DNA from: JAICUY01 sp035708065
Lineage (GTDB): Bacteria; Chloroflexota; Limnocylindria; QHBO01
Assembly (NCBI GenBank): GCA_035708065.1
Contig: DASSTC010000061.1
Location: forward strand, 1-51,574
Length of the DNA: 51,574 nucleotides
Direction of reading: 5' to 3'
Of this stretch, positions 33,288 through 41,852 are shown piece after piece. The notes under the pieces are model-generated. The model saw only the letters and a program-made list of their open reading frames with translations, did not search any database and was not told the DNA's origin. Positions within the stretch are counted from its first letter, which is position 1. Each line of letters opens with the position of its first letter. A program made the translations under genes and the position numbers.

Positions 33288-34441
33288 GCGAGATTCGACA
33301 GGTGAGCGTCGCCGAGGCGCTGCGCCTCGCCGGCGAGGGCCGCCGCATCATCGACGTCCGCGAGCAGTCCGAGTGGAACGAAGGGCACATCCCGTCCGCC
33401 ACGCTCGTGCCGCTCGGCGAGGTGCTGCAACGGATCGAGGAGGTCGTACCGGACCGCTCGACGCCGCTGCTGGTCCACTGCCGCTCCGGCGCGCGGTCGG
33501 CACGCGCGACGGCGGCGCTGACCCAGCTCGGCTACCGCGACGTGGTGAACGTCGCCGGCATGATCAGCGATTGGTCGCGGCTGGGTGGCGCCTGGGAGGA
33601 GCCGCGCCAGCTGCTCAGCGAGGCGCAGCGCGCCCGCTACAGCCGGCAGATGCTGATCCCGGAGATCGGCCAGGAGGGCCAGCGCAAGCTGCTCGACTCG
33701 AAGGTGCTGCTCATCGGCGCCGGTGCGCTCGGCTCGGGAGCGGCGTTCTACCTCGCCTCGTCGGGCGTGGGGACCATCGGCCTGGTCGACGCCGACGTGG
33801 TCGACGAGTCGAACCTGCAGCGCCAGATCCTCCACACCACCGACCGGGTCGGGATGGCCAAGACCGAATCGGCGCGGCTGAGCCTCAATGCGCTGAACCC
33901 GGAAACCAGGGTCGTCGAGCATCGCGAGTGGATGACCGCCGACAACGTCGAGCCGCTGATCGCGGACTACGACGTCATCCTGGACGGCACCGATAACTTC
34001 GACACGCGCTACGTGCTCAACGACGCGGCCGTCAAGCTGCGCAAGCCGGTGATCCACGGCTCGATCTACCGCTGGGACGGCCAGGTGACGACCTTCATCC
34101 CGTTCGAGGGGCCGTGCTACCGCTGCATGTACCCTACCCAACCACCGCCGGAGCTGGCTCCGGCCTGCTCGGTGGCGGGCGTGCTGGGAGTGCTGCCCGG
34201 GATCATCGGCCTGCTGGAGGCCAACGAGGTCTTCAAGCTGCTGCTCGGCGTGGGCGACACGCTCGCCGGACGGCTGCTGATGTTCGACGCGATGGGCACG
34301 CAGTTCGACGAGGTCAAGGTTTGGCGTGACCCGGCCTGCCCGGCCTGCGGCGTCGACTCGCCGTACGCATCGGCCGATCAGCCGAGCGAGACCGGAGAGG
34401 CGAGCGAGACCACCCAGGCAGGCCAGGCGGTGCCCGCGTGA
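33284..34441 (+). CDS. rhodanese-ThiF/MoeB fusion, sulfur-carrier adenylyltransferase
   Basis: A 385-residue protein with a rhodanese domain first (about 1-105; active Cys66 in VHCRSGARS) and an E1-like ThiF/MoeB domain second (about 115-360): ATP site LLIGAGALGSG (142-152), zinc cysteines C278/C281 and C352/C355, and Cys295 in PACSVAGVLG. The mycobacterial MoeZ and human MOCS3 carry rhodanese at the C-terminus, so the order is reversed here. It should adenylate the C-terminus of the CysO-like carrier next door and pass sulfur to it. Overlaps both neighbours by 4 bases. Confidence 0.9.
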   Translation: MSEIRQVSVAEALRLAGEGRRIIDVREQSEWNEGHIPSATLVPLGEVLQRIEEVVPDRSTPLLVHCRSGARSARATAALTQLGYRDVVNVAGMISDWSRLGGAWEEPRQLLSEAQRARYSRQMLIPEIGQEGQRKLLDSKVLLIGAGALGSGAAFYLASSGVGTIGLVDADVVDESNLQRQILHTTDRVGMAKTESARLSLNALNPETRVVEHREWMTADNVEPLIADYDVILDGTDNFDTRYVLNDAAVKLRKPVIHGSIYRWDGQVTTFIPFEGPCYRCMYPTQPPPELAPACSVAGVLGVLPGIIGLLEANEVFKLLLGVGDTLAGRLLMFDAMGTQFDEVKVWRDPACPACGVDSPYASADQPSETGEASETTQAGQAVPA

Positions 34442-34713
34442 GCCAGGTCCGGATCCCGCCGGTGCTGCGCGACGCGGTCGGCGGCACTCGCCAGGTCGAA
34501 GCCGCCGGTGGCACGGTCAGCGCCGTCCTCGACGACCTCTTTGCTCGCTACCCGGCGCTGCGCGAGCGCGTCACCGAGGACGGCGAGCTGAGCCACTTCG
34601 TCAACGTCTACGTCAACGACCGCGACGTGCGCTATCGCGAGGGCCTCGCCACGGCGGTCGGCCCGGACGACACGGTGATCCTGCTGCCGGCCATGGCCGG
34701 AGGCGGCCGCTAG
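34438..34713 (+). CDS. cysO: CysO/ThiS/MoaD-family sulfur carrier protein with GGGR tail
   Basis: A 91-residue beta-grasp protein starting at GTG 34438, overlapping the previous stop. The start IPPVLRDAVGG, the middle HFVNVYVND and the end VILLPAMAGGGR match mycobacterial CysO (ILPAVAGG), except that two residues, Gly-Arg, follow the functional Gly-Gly. A thiocarboxylate must form on the terminal Gly, so this carrier would need trimming. The JAMM gene two positions downstream is the obvious candidate. Role: sulfur donor to CysM for cysteine synthesis (inferred from operon and family). Confidence 0.85.
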   Translation: MSQVRIPPVLRDAVGGTRQVEAAGGTVSAVLDDLFARYPALRERVTEDGELSHFVNVYVNDRDVRYREGLATAVGPDDTVILLPAMAGGGR

Positions 34714-34717
34714 ACCG

Positions 34718-35689
34718 ATGCCGACGCTGGCGCGCCAGTCGGCGCCGGCGACCGGCGCCTTCGCCGATCTCGTCGATGCGATCGGCCACACGCCGATCGT
34801 CGAGCTGCCGCGGCTGGCACCGCATCCCGGCGTGCGCCTGTTCGCCAAGCTGGAGGGCCAGAACCCGACCGGCTCGGTGAAGGACCGCGTCGCCCGCGCC
34901 ATGCTGCTCTCGGCGCGGGAATCCGGCGCCCTGCAGCCGGGACAGACGATCCTCGAGCCCTCGAGCGGCAACACCGGCATCAGCCTGGCGATGATCGGCT
35001 CGCGGCTGGGCCACCCGGTGCGGATCGTGATGCCGGACAACACCACGGCCGAGCGGACGCAGCTGCTGTCGATGTTCGGTGCCGAGATCGTCTACTCGCC
35101 GGGCGCCGAGGGCTCGAACGGCGCCGTGCGCCTGGCCCAATCGCTGGCCGATGCCGACCGGTCGCTGTTCATGCCCTACCAGTACGGCAACGAGGCGAAC
35201 CCGCGCGCCCACGAGACGACCACCGGTCCGGAGATCCTGACCGACGTCCCGGAGGTCGACGTCTTCGTCGCCGGGCTGGGCACCGGCGGGACGCTCACCG
35301 GCGTCGGGCGCGCGTTGAAGGCGGTGCGCCCCTCGGTACGGATCGTCGCCGCGGAGCCACTCCCCGGGGAGCTGGTGCAGGGGCTGCGCTCCCTGGACGA
35401 GGGCTTCGTCCCCCCCGTCCTGGACGAATCGGTGCTCGACGATCGCTATCTCGCCGGCAACCGCGATGCGGTGATCGGGGTCCGGCGACTCCTCGACGAC
35501 GAGGGCATCTTCGCCGGGCTGTCCAGCGGGGCGGCGCTGGCGGTGGCGGTGCGCGTCGCTCGTGACCTGCCCTCGGGCAACGTGGTGGTGCTGCTCGCCG
35601 ACGGCGGCTGGAAATACCTCTCCACCGACCTGTGGCGGCGCGACCTCGACGAGCTCGAGGACGAGCTCGAGGGATCGCTGCTCTGGTGA
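34718..35689 (+). CDS. cysM: CysM, CysO-dependent O-phosphoserine sulfhydrylase
   Basis: A 323-residue PLP enzyme: Lys55 in NPTGSVKDR, phosphate loop SSGNTG (82-87) and GTGGT. The segment GLRSLDEGFVPP with Arg224 matches the mycobacterial CysM signature whose Arg selects O-phosphoserine, and DGGWKYLST near the C-terminus is also CysM-like. It should make a CysO-cysteine adduct from O-phosphoserine and CysO thiocarboxylate. The ATG sits in a GACCGATGC copy 4 bp after cysO. Confidence 0.9.
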   Translation: MPTLARQSAPATGAFADLVDAIGHTPIVELPRLAPHPGVRLFAKLEGQNPTGSVKDRVARAMLLSARESGALQPGQTILEPSSGNTGISLAMIGSRLGHPVRIVMPDNTTAERTQLLSMFGAEIVYSPGAEGSNGAVRLAQSLADADRSLFMPYQYGNEANPRAHETTTGPEILTDVPEVDVFVAGLGTGGTLTGVGRALKAVRPSVRIVAAEPLPGELVQGLRSLDEGFVPPVLDESVLDDRYLAGNRDAVIGVRRLLDDEGIFAGLSSGAALAVAVRVARDLPSGNVVVLLADGGWKYLSTDLWRRDLDELEDELEGSLLW

Positions 35690-36138
35690 GCACGCCGGAG
35701 CCGGCGTATGCGCCGGACGAGATCGGGCTGACCATCACGGCGGCCGTCGCCGCCCAGCTCATGGCCCACGCGCTGACCGAGCTACCCAACGAAGCGTGCG
35801 CGTTGCTCTCCGGGTCGCTCGAGCTTCACGCGGCGACGCAGCTTCATCCGGCCCGCAACAGCGAGGCGAGCCCGCTGCGCTACAACGTCCACCCCGAAGA
35901 CCTGGTGCGCATCACCTATGCCATCGAGGATGCCGGCGAGGATCTCGTCGGGATCTTCCACTCCCACACCCGCTCGCCGGCCGTGCCTTCTGCGACGGAT
36001 CGGCGAACGGCTCAGTACCCCGACGTCTTCTACCTGCTCGCCACCCTCGCCGATCCGGCCGCGTCGCCCGCTCGCGCGCTGCGCGCCTGGCGAATTCACG
36101 GCGGGCAGGCCTTCGAGGTGCCGCTCCACATCCGATAA
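35686..36138 (+). CDS. mec: Mec-like JAMM/MPN+ metalloprotease
   Basis: A 150-residue protein starting at GTG 35686, overlapping the cysM stop. The JAMM zinc site is complete: Glu36 (NEACALL) and H92-S-H94 with Ser102 and Asp105 (HxHx7SxxD). In mycobacteria Mec cleaves cysteine from CysO-Cys. Here it may also remove the Gly-Arg extension of the CysO-like carrier. Last gene of the suf-cys operon. No clear terminator follows in the 106-bp gap. Confidence 0.9.
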   Translation: MSTPEPAYAPDEIGLTITAAVAAQLMAHALTELPNEACALLSGSLELHAATQLHPARNSEASPLRYNVHPEDLVRITYAIEDAGEDLVGIFHSHTRSPAVPSATDRRTAQYPDVFYLLATLADPAASPARALRAWRIHGGQAFEVPLHIR

Positions 36139-36244
36139 GCGCTCGGTAAGCCGCTGGTAACGGCTGGCGCCGTACCTTGGTGGTCGCGAGTCCTCAAGTG
36201 ATTTGATGACTTGGCGGAGGCGCCTGCTCGCCGGAGCGGAGCAC

Positions 36245-36985
36245 TCAGCCACCCGTGGGGCGTGCGACCTCCAGCACGCGACGGGCGCGCAGGTCCACCG
36301 TGACGTCGAGCGCCGGGCTGCCCTCCTCGCCGCCGGAGCGGTAGCTGAGCACGAACTGGCCGTCGCGCGGCGGCGACAGCCAGCGAGCGCCGACGAGGGC
36401 GAGCCCGGCCAGGCGGTCCGGGTCCACGTCGGCGCGCGCGATCGCGTCAAGATCGGTCTTGAGCGCTGCGGGATAGCCGTGCAGATCGGCGACGAGCAGC
36501 TCGACGGTCGCGTCGGCCGGGGTGATCGAGAAGGTGTACAGGTCTTCGCCGGCGCCGCCGTCGGGGATGCCCGAGACGTCGAGGGTGCACGTCTGCGGCC
36601 CGCAGGACCCGCCGGTGGTGATCGCCGGCCAGGGCGTCCCGTCGTACGTCCAGACCTGTGAGGCGATCGCATCAGCGATGGGCGTCGTCTGCAGTTGCTC
36701 CGGGATGCCCCCCGGCCGTCGTGATGAGGCCATGGCGCCGAGGATGTCCGCGGCATCGTACGGACGTGCCGGCGTCGGACCGGTCGTCGGCGCAGGCGTC
36801 GGGGTCGGGGAGGGGGGAGGGCTGGCGTTGGCGCCGCCGCTCGGCGACGCCGTGACCGGCGGCGTCGAGCTCACCGCGGACGGCGTGGTCATGACCGAGG
36901 TCGTGGTCGACGGAGCAGTCGTCGGACTCCCGCACCCGGCCAGCAGCAGGCCGGCGATCGCGATGAGCGCTCCCCGCCTTCGCAT
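36245..36985 (-). CDS. lipoprotein of unknown function
   Basis: A 246-residue lipoprotein: signal peptide with lipobox LLAGC (Cys18), a Thr/Ser/Pro-rich linker (about 20-75), then a globular domain of about 170 residues with two cysteines (SCGPQTC) that could form a disulfide. No family recognised. It follows the S8 protease gene by 9 bp and is probably co-transcribed with it. Confidence 0.75.
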   Translation of the reverse strand: MRRRGALIAIAGLLLAGCGSPTTAPSTTTSVMTTPSAVSSTPPVTASPSGGANASPPPSPTPTPAPTTGPTPARPYDAADILGAMASSRRPGGIPEQLQTTPIADAIASQVWTYDGTPWPAITTGGSCGPQTCTLDVSGIPDGGAGEDLYTFSITPADATVELLVADLHGYPAALKTDLDAIARADVDPDRLAGLALVGARWLSPPRDGQFVLSYRSGGEEGSPALDVTVDLRARRVLEVARPTGG

Positions 36986-36994
36986 GCCGGGAGT

Positions 36995-39928
36995 TTACGG
37001 GCTCCCGAGCAGCGAGCGGACCGTGCCGACGACGGCGTCCGAGATCGCGCCGCTGCCGCCGAGCACCATGGTCCGCGGCGGCCACAGCCGTCGCAGCTCG
37101 GTCCCGACCACCGGCGGAACAGCACCGGGCTTGACGAGCAGCAGCGGCGATCCGCTCCGGCCGGCCGCGGCGACAGCGGCGAGGGCGTCGGGGAAGTTCG
37201 TGCCGGTGGCGAGGTAGGCGGCCGGCGGAGCACCGAAGAAGCGCTGGGCGACCGCGACGGCGGTGGCATAGCGGTCCGCGCCGGCCAGGCGCACCACCGG
37301 CTTCGACGAGTACGCCGCCAGCGCCGCGGCGACCGAGGACGAGACCGCTCCGCTGCCGCCGAGCAGGTAGATCTGCGCGGGTTTCAGGCGCGACAGCTCG
37401 TCGGCGGTCGCGGCCGGGATCCCGTCTGGCTTGACCAGCAGGGTCGGTCCACCGGCGGCGACGGCTGCCGGGCCGCCGGCCAGCGCATCGGCGAAGACGG
37501 TGCCCGATGCGACGAACGCGGCCGGCACCCCGGCCGCGAACGACGCACGCGACACCTCGGCGGCCGTGGCGTACCGGTCCGCACCGGCCAGGCGCACCAC
37601 CGGCCGGGACGAGTACCGAGCCAGCGAGGAGGCCACAGAGGACGAGACAGCTCCGCTCCCGCCGACCACGTAGATCTGGGTTGGCTGCAACCGTGTGAGC
37701 TCGGTGGCGGTGGCGTCGGGAAGCTCGCCGGGTGCGGTCAGCAGCACCGGACCGCGCGCCAGGCCGGCGGCCGGTCCCGCGGCGAGTGCATCGGCGAACG
37801 AGGCGCCGCTGGCGACGTAGGCGGCCGAGACCCCGGGCGCGAACGACGCGCGCGAGATGGCGGCTGCCGTGGCATATCGGTCTGCACCGGCCAGGCGGGT
37901 CGGCGTGCCGTAGCTGCGCTTCGACCAGGCGAGCGCGTACCGCTCGCCGCCGGATGCGAGCCGCTCCGCCGGAAGCCGGATGGTCGCCGTCCCGGACGCC
38001 GCGGCGGTGAACTCCAGCACCTCGTAGTTGTTGTCGAACGTGTAGCTGCCGACCAGACTGCCGCCGGGCTGCACCACCTGCAGGTCGAAGTCGGTCAGCA
38101 GCGAGTCGGACTTCGTCAGGTCGCCGGATCCGGAGGTGTGGCTGTTCCACGAGGCGACAACCCGCACCACCTGCCCCGCCTGCACGCTGAACGTCTGCTG
38201 CGCGGTCCCGCTCGACACCGCGCCGATGGCGTAGCCGCCGTATCGTCCATCGCCGGCGACGATGCGGTTCGACCACAGCGCCGACGGCAGCCCGACGCCC
38301 TGGTGGTCGACGTTGATCGAGCCGTCCGGCATGCGCACCTGTCGCCAGGCGCCGGCCATGAGCAGGGCACGAACCGCCTCGGGCCAGATCGCCAGGCTCG
38401 GTGCGCGGGCGATGAGCTGCGCCGCGATCCCGCCGGTGATCGGCGTCGCCACGCTCGTACCGCTGGCGGCAAGGCCGTTCGCCGTGCGGACGCTGACCGC
38501 CGGGGCTGACAGGTTCGGCTTGTTGAAATCGCCGTGCGGGTTCCAGGCCGTGCCGGACGGATCGACATAGGCGCTGCCGTTCGAGCTGGGCACATACCAG
38601 ATCCGGTCGTCGCCGCGTCCGGCGGTGCCCCGGTCATCGGTCCCCCCGACGGTCAGCACGTTCCAGGCGCGGCCCGGCGAGCCGACCGTCCAGCTGTTGA
38701 AGTTCACGTAATTGCCGGACGCGGCCACCGCCAGCCGCCCGTCCTCGTCGACGATCGAGTCGAAGTAGCGGCGCGCCTCCTCGGCGCCCGTCGAGGTGTC
38801 CTGCACGAGTGACGTGTTCACGATGTCGGCGTCGCCGCCGGCGGGCGACACGGCCCAGTCGGCCGCGGCGATCACCGCGCGGTCGTAGGTCAGCGACGGC
38901 GAGTAGCCGCCGGTGCCCGATGAGACGATCTGCGCGCCGGGCGCCACGCCGCGGTAGGTCGCGCTCTGCCCGGCGACCGCGCCCGCCACCCAGGTCGGGT
39001 GGTCGAACTGGCCGCTCGACGTGTACGCCAGCTTGCCGGTCGTGCTGTGCGAGGCGACGACCTTGCCGGCCAGGTCGCCCGAGTTGCGCACGTTGTGATA
39101 CTCGACCACCGCGTAGCGCACGCCGCTGCCCTGGTCGCCGCCGCCCGAGGTCCAGTTGGCGTCCACCGTCGGCCCCGCGCTGCTCATCGAAGGCTTCCAC
39201 GACTGCTCCAGGCCGATGCCGACGACGCCCTTCGCATCTGCCAGCTCCGCCGCGCTTGCGGCGGGCAGGTCCACGAACACGAGCGGTGCGGAGGTGCTGG
39301 CATACGCGACCATGCCGCCCAGCGCCTCGACCTGCGCCTTCGCGCTGGCCTGGACCGATGCGAACGTGGCGTGCCGCGCCTCCCACAGCTCGCCACGCAC
39401 CGTGCGCAGCGCGGTGAGGTCGTCGACCAGCGGCCGGTCGCCAATCCACTTCAGCTCCGGGTGCCGGTCGATCACCGCCTGCACCGCTTCGCTGGCGTCG
39501 GCGCTGAGCCAGACGGCGACCGGCAGCGACGTGCCCGGAGCGGCGCCCGCGACCGCCGCGCGCAGCGGCGCATCGGCCTTGCGATCGAACGCCGACAGGC
39601 CCGAGGCCTCGGCGCGAGCCTCGGTGGCGAGGAGCTGCCGACCGCCCATCGTGCCTGCGGCGTCGCGATAGACGGTGTGGACGCTGCCGCCCGGGCCGAG
39701 GAGCTTGCCCGCCCACAGCGTCGCATCCGAGCCGGGGATCAAGACGCGCCGCTCGTAGACGAGGTGATAGTCGTCCGGCGCGCCGCCCTCCGTGCGAGCC
39801 AGGTGCTGCGCCGCCGCCGCTGCATTCGGCGTCGCCGCACTCACGGCAAGCCCGCCGAAGCTGGTCGTGAGCACCAGCAGCAGAGCCGCCGTCGCGGCCG
39901 TGATGCGCTGTCGGGCTCCGATGCGCAG
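36995..39928 (-). CDS. secreted S8-type serine protease with three cell-wall-binding repeats
   Basis: The frame is open to 40144, but pepQ starts at 40044 on the other strand and a -10-like box lies at 39974-39979. The only sensible start behind GGGAGGG is CTG 39928, giving about 977 residues with a clean signal peptide. The protease domain keeps the active His (FDHPTWVAG), oxyanion Asn (AASGNYVN) and Ser (SGTSVATPITGG). The usual Asp of the IDTG motif appears as Glu (AVVEYHNV), and HGTHVAG is altered to HPTWVAG. A beta-sandwich follows, then three PF04122-type repeats each beginning RLAGADRYATA (38.0-37.0 kb), which anchor to the wall. Confidence 0.8.
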   Translation of the reverse strand: MRIGARQRITAATAALLLVLTTSFGGLAVSAATPNAAAAAQHLARTEGGAPDDYHLVYERRVLIPGSDATLWAGKLLGPGGSVHTVYRDAAGTMGGRQLLATEARAEASGLSAFDRKADAPLRAAVAGAAPGTSLPVAVWLSADASEAVQAVIDRHPELKWIGDRPLVDDLTALRTVRGELWEARHATFASVQASAKAQVEALGGMVAYASTSAPLVFVDLPAASAAELADAKGVVGIGLEQSWKPSMSSAGPTVDANWTSGGGDQGSGVRYAVVEYHNVRNSGDLAGKVVASHSTTGKLAYTSSGQFDHPTWVAGAVAGQSATYRGVAPGAQIVSSGTGGYSPSLTYDRAVIAAADWAVSPAGGDADIVNTSLVQDTSTGAEEARRYFDSIVDEDGRLAVAASGNYVNFNSWTVGSPGRAWNVLTVGGTDDRGTAGRGDDRIWYVPSSNGSAYVDPSGTAWNPHGDFNKPNLSAPAVSVRTANGLAASGTSVATPITGGIAAQLIARAPSLAIWPEAVRALLMAGAWRQVRMPDGSINVDHQGVGLPSALWSNRIVAGDGRYGGYAIGAVSSGTAQQTFSVQAGQVVRVVASWNSHTSGSGDLTKSDSLLTDFDLQVVQPGGSLVGSYTFDNNYEVLEFTAAASGTATIRLPAERLASGGERYALAWSKRSYGTPTRLAGADRYATAAAISRASFAPGVSAAYVASGASFADALAAGPAAGLARGPVLLTAPGELPDATATELTRLQPTQIYVVGGSGAVSSSVASSLARYSSRPVVRLAGADRYATAAEVSRASFAAGVPAAFVASGTVFADALAGGPAAVAAGGPTLLVKPDGIPAATADELSRLKPAQIYLLGGSGAVSSSVAAALAAYSSKPVVRLAGADRYATAVAVAQRFFGAPPAAYLATGTNFPDALAAVAAAGRSGSPLLLVKPGAVPPVVGTELRRLWPPRTMVLGGSGAISDAVVGTVRSLLGSP

Positions 39929-39942
39929 CGTTGTGCCCTCCC

Positions 39943-39979
39943 GTATGACAACGTCATACTCGACGATCGGCGAAGTGTA
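39943..39979 (-). promoter_or_regulatory. -10-like box and palindrome before the S8 protease gene
   Basis: On the minus strand TACACT (39974-39979) is followed by the perfect inverted repeat GTATGAC-GTT-GTCATAC (39943-39959), then GGGAGGG and the CTG start at 39928. The palindrome would lie in the early leader, so it could be an operator or a small hairpin near the ribosome binding site. No good -35 box seen. Confidence 0.4.
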
Positions 39980-40043
39980 GCAACACGGTGCGCCGGCGAC
40001 CCGCCCGAGTCGATGGCGATTTCGTTCGGGTAGGCTGTGACGC

Positions 40044-41174
40044 ATGAGTTCCGCATCCGGGTTCGCTGCATCGGTCCATGCCGACCGGCTTCGTCGAGCC
40101 GCGCGCGAGGCGGCCGCCAGGGACGTGCTGGCGCTGCTCATCACGCCGTCGCCCGACTATGCCTACCTGCTCGGCTACCAGCCGCCGGCGCTGGAGCGGC
40201 TGACGTGCCTGATCGTGCCGGCCGACGGCGCACCGACGCTGGTCATGCCGCGGCTGGAGGAGCCGCTGGCGCGCCACGAGCTCGGCGACCTGGCGGACGA
40301 GATCGATCTGCTGCCCTGGGACGAGACCGACGATCCCTTCGCGCTGGTACGCGGGCGACTGACCCTGGATGGACCGATGCGCGTCGCGGCGCAGGACCAG
40401 ATGTTCGCCCGCTTCGTCCTCCGCCTGGGCGCGGCGCTTGACCCGGTCCAGCTCGTCGAGGCCGGACCGTCGATGGCCGCGCTCCGCCGCACGAAGACAC
40501 CCGAGGAGATCGAGCGGCTGCGCGCCGCGGCCGCCGCGGCCGACCAGGCGATGCTCGCGATCACCGCCGAGCGGCTGTCAGGCCGATCGGAGGACGAGGT
40601 CAGCCGCCGCATCCGGGAGCTGCTGCTCGCGGCCGGTCACCAGACCGCTGATTTCGCGATCGTGGCCTCCGGACCGAACGCCGCCAGCCCGCACCACGAG
40701 CCGGGGGAGCGCCTCATCGCGCGCGGCGACGCCCTGGTGCTCGATATCGGCGGCACGCGCGACGGCTACTGCTCGGACACGACCCGCACGGCGTTCGTCG
40801 GCGAGCCGCCGGCCGAGTTCGCGAAGCTCCATGCGGCGCTGCGCGACGCACAGGCCGCGGCCTGTGACGCCGTCGCGCCGGGGGTCGCGGCGCGAGAGAT
40901 CGACCGCACGGCGCGACGGATCATCGACGATGCCGGCTACGCCGACTGCTTCATCCATCGGACCGGCCACGGCATCGGCATGGAGACCCACGAGGAGCCG
41001 TACATCGTCGAGTCGAACGCCGACCCGCTGCAGCCCGGTGACGCCTTCAGCGTCGAGCCCGGCATCTACGTCTCCGGGCACTGGGGTGCGCGCATCGAGG
41101 ACATCGTGGTCTGCACCGACTCCGGCGGCGAGCGTTTGAACACGACGAGCACCGAGCTCTACGTGGTCGAGTAG
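40044..41174 (+). CDS. Xaa-Pro aminopeptidase/dipeptidase (M24B)
   Basis: A 376-residue M24 peptidase with an N-terminal creatinase-like domain (1-150) and the pita-bread catalytic domain. Metal ligands: Asp234 and Asp245 (LDIGGTRDGYCSD), His309 (RTGHGIGMETHEEP), Glu338 (VEPGIY) and Glu352 (RIEDIV). It removes or splits residues next to proline in the cytoplasm. Divergent from the S8 protease gene; ends 2 bp from the convergent MerR-like gene. Confidence 0.9.
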   Translation: MSSASGFAASVHADRLRRAAREAAARDVLALLITPSPDYAYLLGYQPPALERLTCLIVPADGAPTLVMPRLEEPLARHELGDLADEIDLLPWDETDDPFALVRGRLTLDGPMRVAAQDQMFARFVLRLGAALDPVQLVEAGPSMAALRRTKTPEEIERLRAAAAAADQAMLAITAERLSGRSEDEVSRRIRELLLAAGHQTADFAIVASGPNAASPHHEPGERLIARGDALVLDIGGTRDGYCSDTTRTAFVGEPPAEFAKLHAALRDAQAAACDAVAPGVAAREIDRTARRIIDDAGYADCFIHRTGHGIGMETHEEPYIVESNADPLQPGDAFSVEPGIYVSGHWGARIEDIVVCTDSGGERLNTTSTELYVVE

Positions 41175-41176
41175 GT

Positions 41177-41848
41177 TCAGGACGCTGCCTGGGCGTCCTC
41201 GCGGTGTGAGCTGACCAAAGCCACCAGCACCTGGTCGATGGCGGCCGATGCTTCGCGGAACGCCGCGGTCACGTCGTTGACGTCCGCCGCCCGCCGACGA
41301 AGGTGCGCCGCGATCGCCTCGAGCACCGGCGTCCGGAAGAAGAGGAACGCCTCGATCGTCTCGGCCAGCGAGAGGCCCGCCCTCGATGCCTCGGCGCCGT
41401 ACAGGGCGCCCATCTTCTCGGCCTCCTCGAGCAGCAGCATTCGCTCGGCACGCTTGCCGGCGGCGACGTACTCGATCACCAGGTTGAACGTCCGCTGGCC
41501 CCAGCGCCGGAAGTCGGCGCGCTGCTCGGCGGAGAGGCGCGCCTGCCAGATCTGGCCGGCATAGCCGGTGCGCTGCATCCGGCGCTGCACATCACCGACG
41601 ATCGTTCCGGCCGAGTCGGCCAGGCGCTCCATGCCATACCGATGCCGCCGCGGAGCGTTGATCATCGCCTCGAGGCTCGACCGCAGGAAGCGGCGATGTC
41701 CGCCGGGTGTCTGGTAGCTCTGCACCTTGCCGGAATCGGCCCAGCGACGCAGCGTGTCGGGCCCCACGCCGACCAGCCGCGAGGCGGCGCCGAGCGCCAG
41801 CCAGGGATCGTCGGCTGAGCCTCGCTCGGCGTCGTCCGAATCGGTCAA
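41177..41848 (-). CDS. MerR/excisionase-type HTH regulator
   Basis: I start at TTG 41848, giving 223 residues; a longer frame to 41926 would overlap the M20 dipeptidase gene. Residues about 15-62 form a MerR-like winged helix (LALGAASRLVGVGPDTLRRWADSG, then TPGGHRRFLRSSLEAM). The C-terminal ~130 residues are helical (EEAEKMGALYGAEASRAGLSLAET in part), resembling an RsbR-N-type sensory domain. Begins 4 bp after the stop of the dipeptidase gene, so co-transcribed. Target unknown. Confidence 0.75.
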   Translation of the reverse strand: MTDSDDAERGSADDPWLALGAASRLVGVGPDTLRRWADSGKVQSYQTPGGHRRFLRSSLEAMINAPRRHRYGMERLADSAGTIVGDVQRRMQRTGYAGQIWQARLSAEQRADFRRWGQRTFNLVIEYVAAGKRAERMLLLEEAEKMGALYGAEASRAGLSLAETIEAFLFFRTPVLEAIAAHLRRRAADVNDVTAAFREASAAIDQVLVALVSSHREDAQAAS

Positions 41849-41852
41849 TGGG

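Noticed and set aside
36139..36244. Terminator after the suf-cys operon
   Set aside because: AGCCG...CGGCT can form a 5-bp stem, but no T tract follows and the stem is too short to call.
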